Positions 6,216 through 6,391 of a DNA stretch of 6,391 nt are shown piece by piece. Both the position numbers and the translations under genes were made by a program. Source of the stretch: Pseudomonadota bacterium (lineage in GTDB: Bacteria; Pseudomonadota; Alphaproteobacteria; Rhizobiales; Devosiaceae); contig JAEWHZ010000037.1 in the NCBI GenBank assembly GCA_023387585.1, forward strand, positions 1-6,391. The letters run 5' to 3'. The notes under the pieces were generated by a model. The model did not search any database. It saw only the letters and a list, made by a program, of their open reading frames with translations, and had not been told where the DNA came from. Position 1 is the stretch's first letter. Each line of letters starts with the position of its first letter.

Positions 6216-6248
6216 AGCATCGGACCGGCAACAAAGAGGTGTGGCGCT

Positions 6249-6391
6249 CTAACCCTTCGGATTCAGCGCCTGCGCCAGGCTGATCCTGGCGCTGCCGGGC
6301 TTGAGCGGCTTTTGCTGGCTTTCATGGGGCGCCCAGCCGGACAGCCATAACAAATCGAGCGTTGCGCGCAATTTTCCGTCGATATCGGCAT
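6249..6391 (-). CDS. C-terminal fragment of a BioC/NDUFAF5-like SAM-dependent methyltransferase
   Basis: The minus-strand frame enters at the window edge and ends at TAG (6251-6249), giving 46 residues preceded by a partial codon. The segment LLWLSGWAPHESQQKPLKPGSA matches, from memory, the conserved end of the bacterial and mitochondrial methyltransferases related to NDUFAF5 and BioC (a GW.. .ESQ ..P ..GSA pattern). The SAM-binding Rossmann domain lies outside the window. NDUFAF5 hydroxylates an arginine of a complex I subunit, whereas BioC methylates malonyl-ACP for biotin synthesis; which role applies here cannot be told from the tail. The gene converges on the pilin gene with only 33 nt between stop codons and no clear terminator hairpin between them. 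Confidence 0.75.
   Translation of the reverse strand, partial: ADIDGKLRATLDLLWLSGWAPHESQQKPLKPGSARISLAQALNPKG

Noticed and set aside
6216..6248. A possible bidirectional terminator between the converging pilin and methyltransferase genes
   Set aside because: No stem of useful length with a T-run is visible on either strand in this 33-nt gap.

Overview
The window reads as a high-GC alphaproteobacterial chromosome, most likely Hyphomicrobiales (Devosia-like relatives fit). The grounds are the SecA sequence and its insertion region, a divergent SecA / parvulin-type isomerase pair, an argJ-mutT pair, and the C-terminus of a BioC/NDUFAF5-like methyltransferase. The genus is inference. No mobile element, CRISPR array, tRNA, rRNA or foreign-looking stretch was seen.

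Layout. The left edge holds the first 17 codons of an unidentified minus-strand gene (1-51). A 182-nt gap follows, with an imperfect inverted repeat and the secA terminator. secA (minus, 234-2978) is complete at 914 residues. A 384-nt divergent region carries a strong predicted secA promoter, a roughly 160-nt secA leader and a weaker promoter for the rightward genes. On the plus strand come a secreted parvulin-type peptidyl-prolyl isomerase (3363-4271), a clear intrinsic terminator, argJ (4364-5596), a mutT-like Nudix gene overlapping argJ by one base (5596-6003), and a 63-residue Flp-type pilin (6024-6215). The right edge is the C-terminal 46 residues of a minus-strand methyltransferase converging on the pilin gene.

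How the genes relate. SecA drives preproteins through SecYEG. The divergent isomerase has a Sec-type signal peptide, so it is itself a likely SecA client and would help fold exported proteins in the periplasm. ArgJ makes ornithine and N-acetylglutamate in the cyclic arginine pathway. The MutT-like protein probably hydrolyses oxidised nucleotides. The pilin is the only accessory-looking gene: it lies alone among housekeeping genes with no tad/cpa assembly genes in view.

No undescribed multi-gene system was found. The points most worth a second look are the orphan Flp pilin with Ala in place of the usual Gly at its predicted processing site, the secA leader with a start-overlapping mini-ORF, the strong terminator just before argJ, and the matching CTT-loop design of the two terminators.
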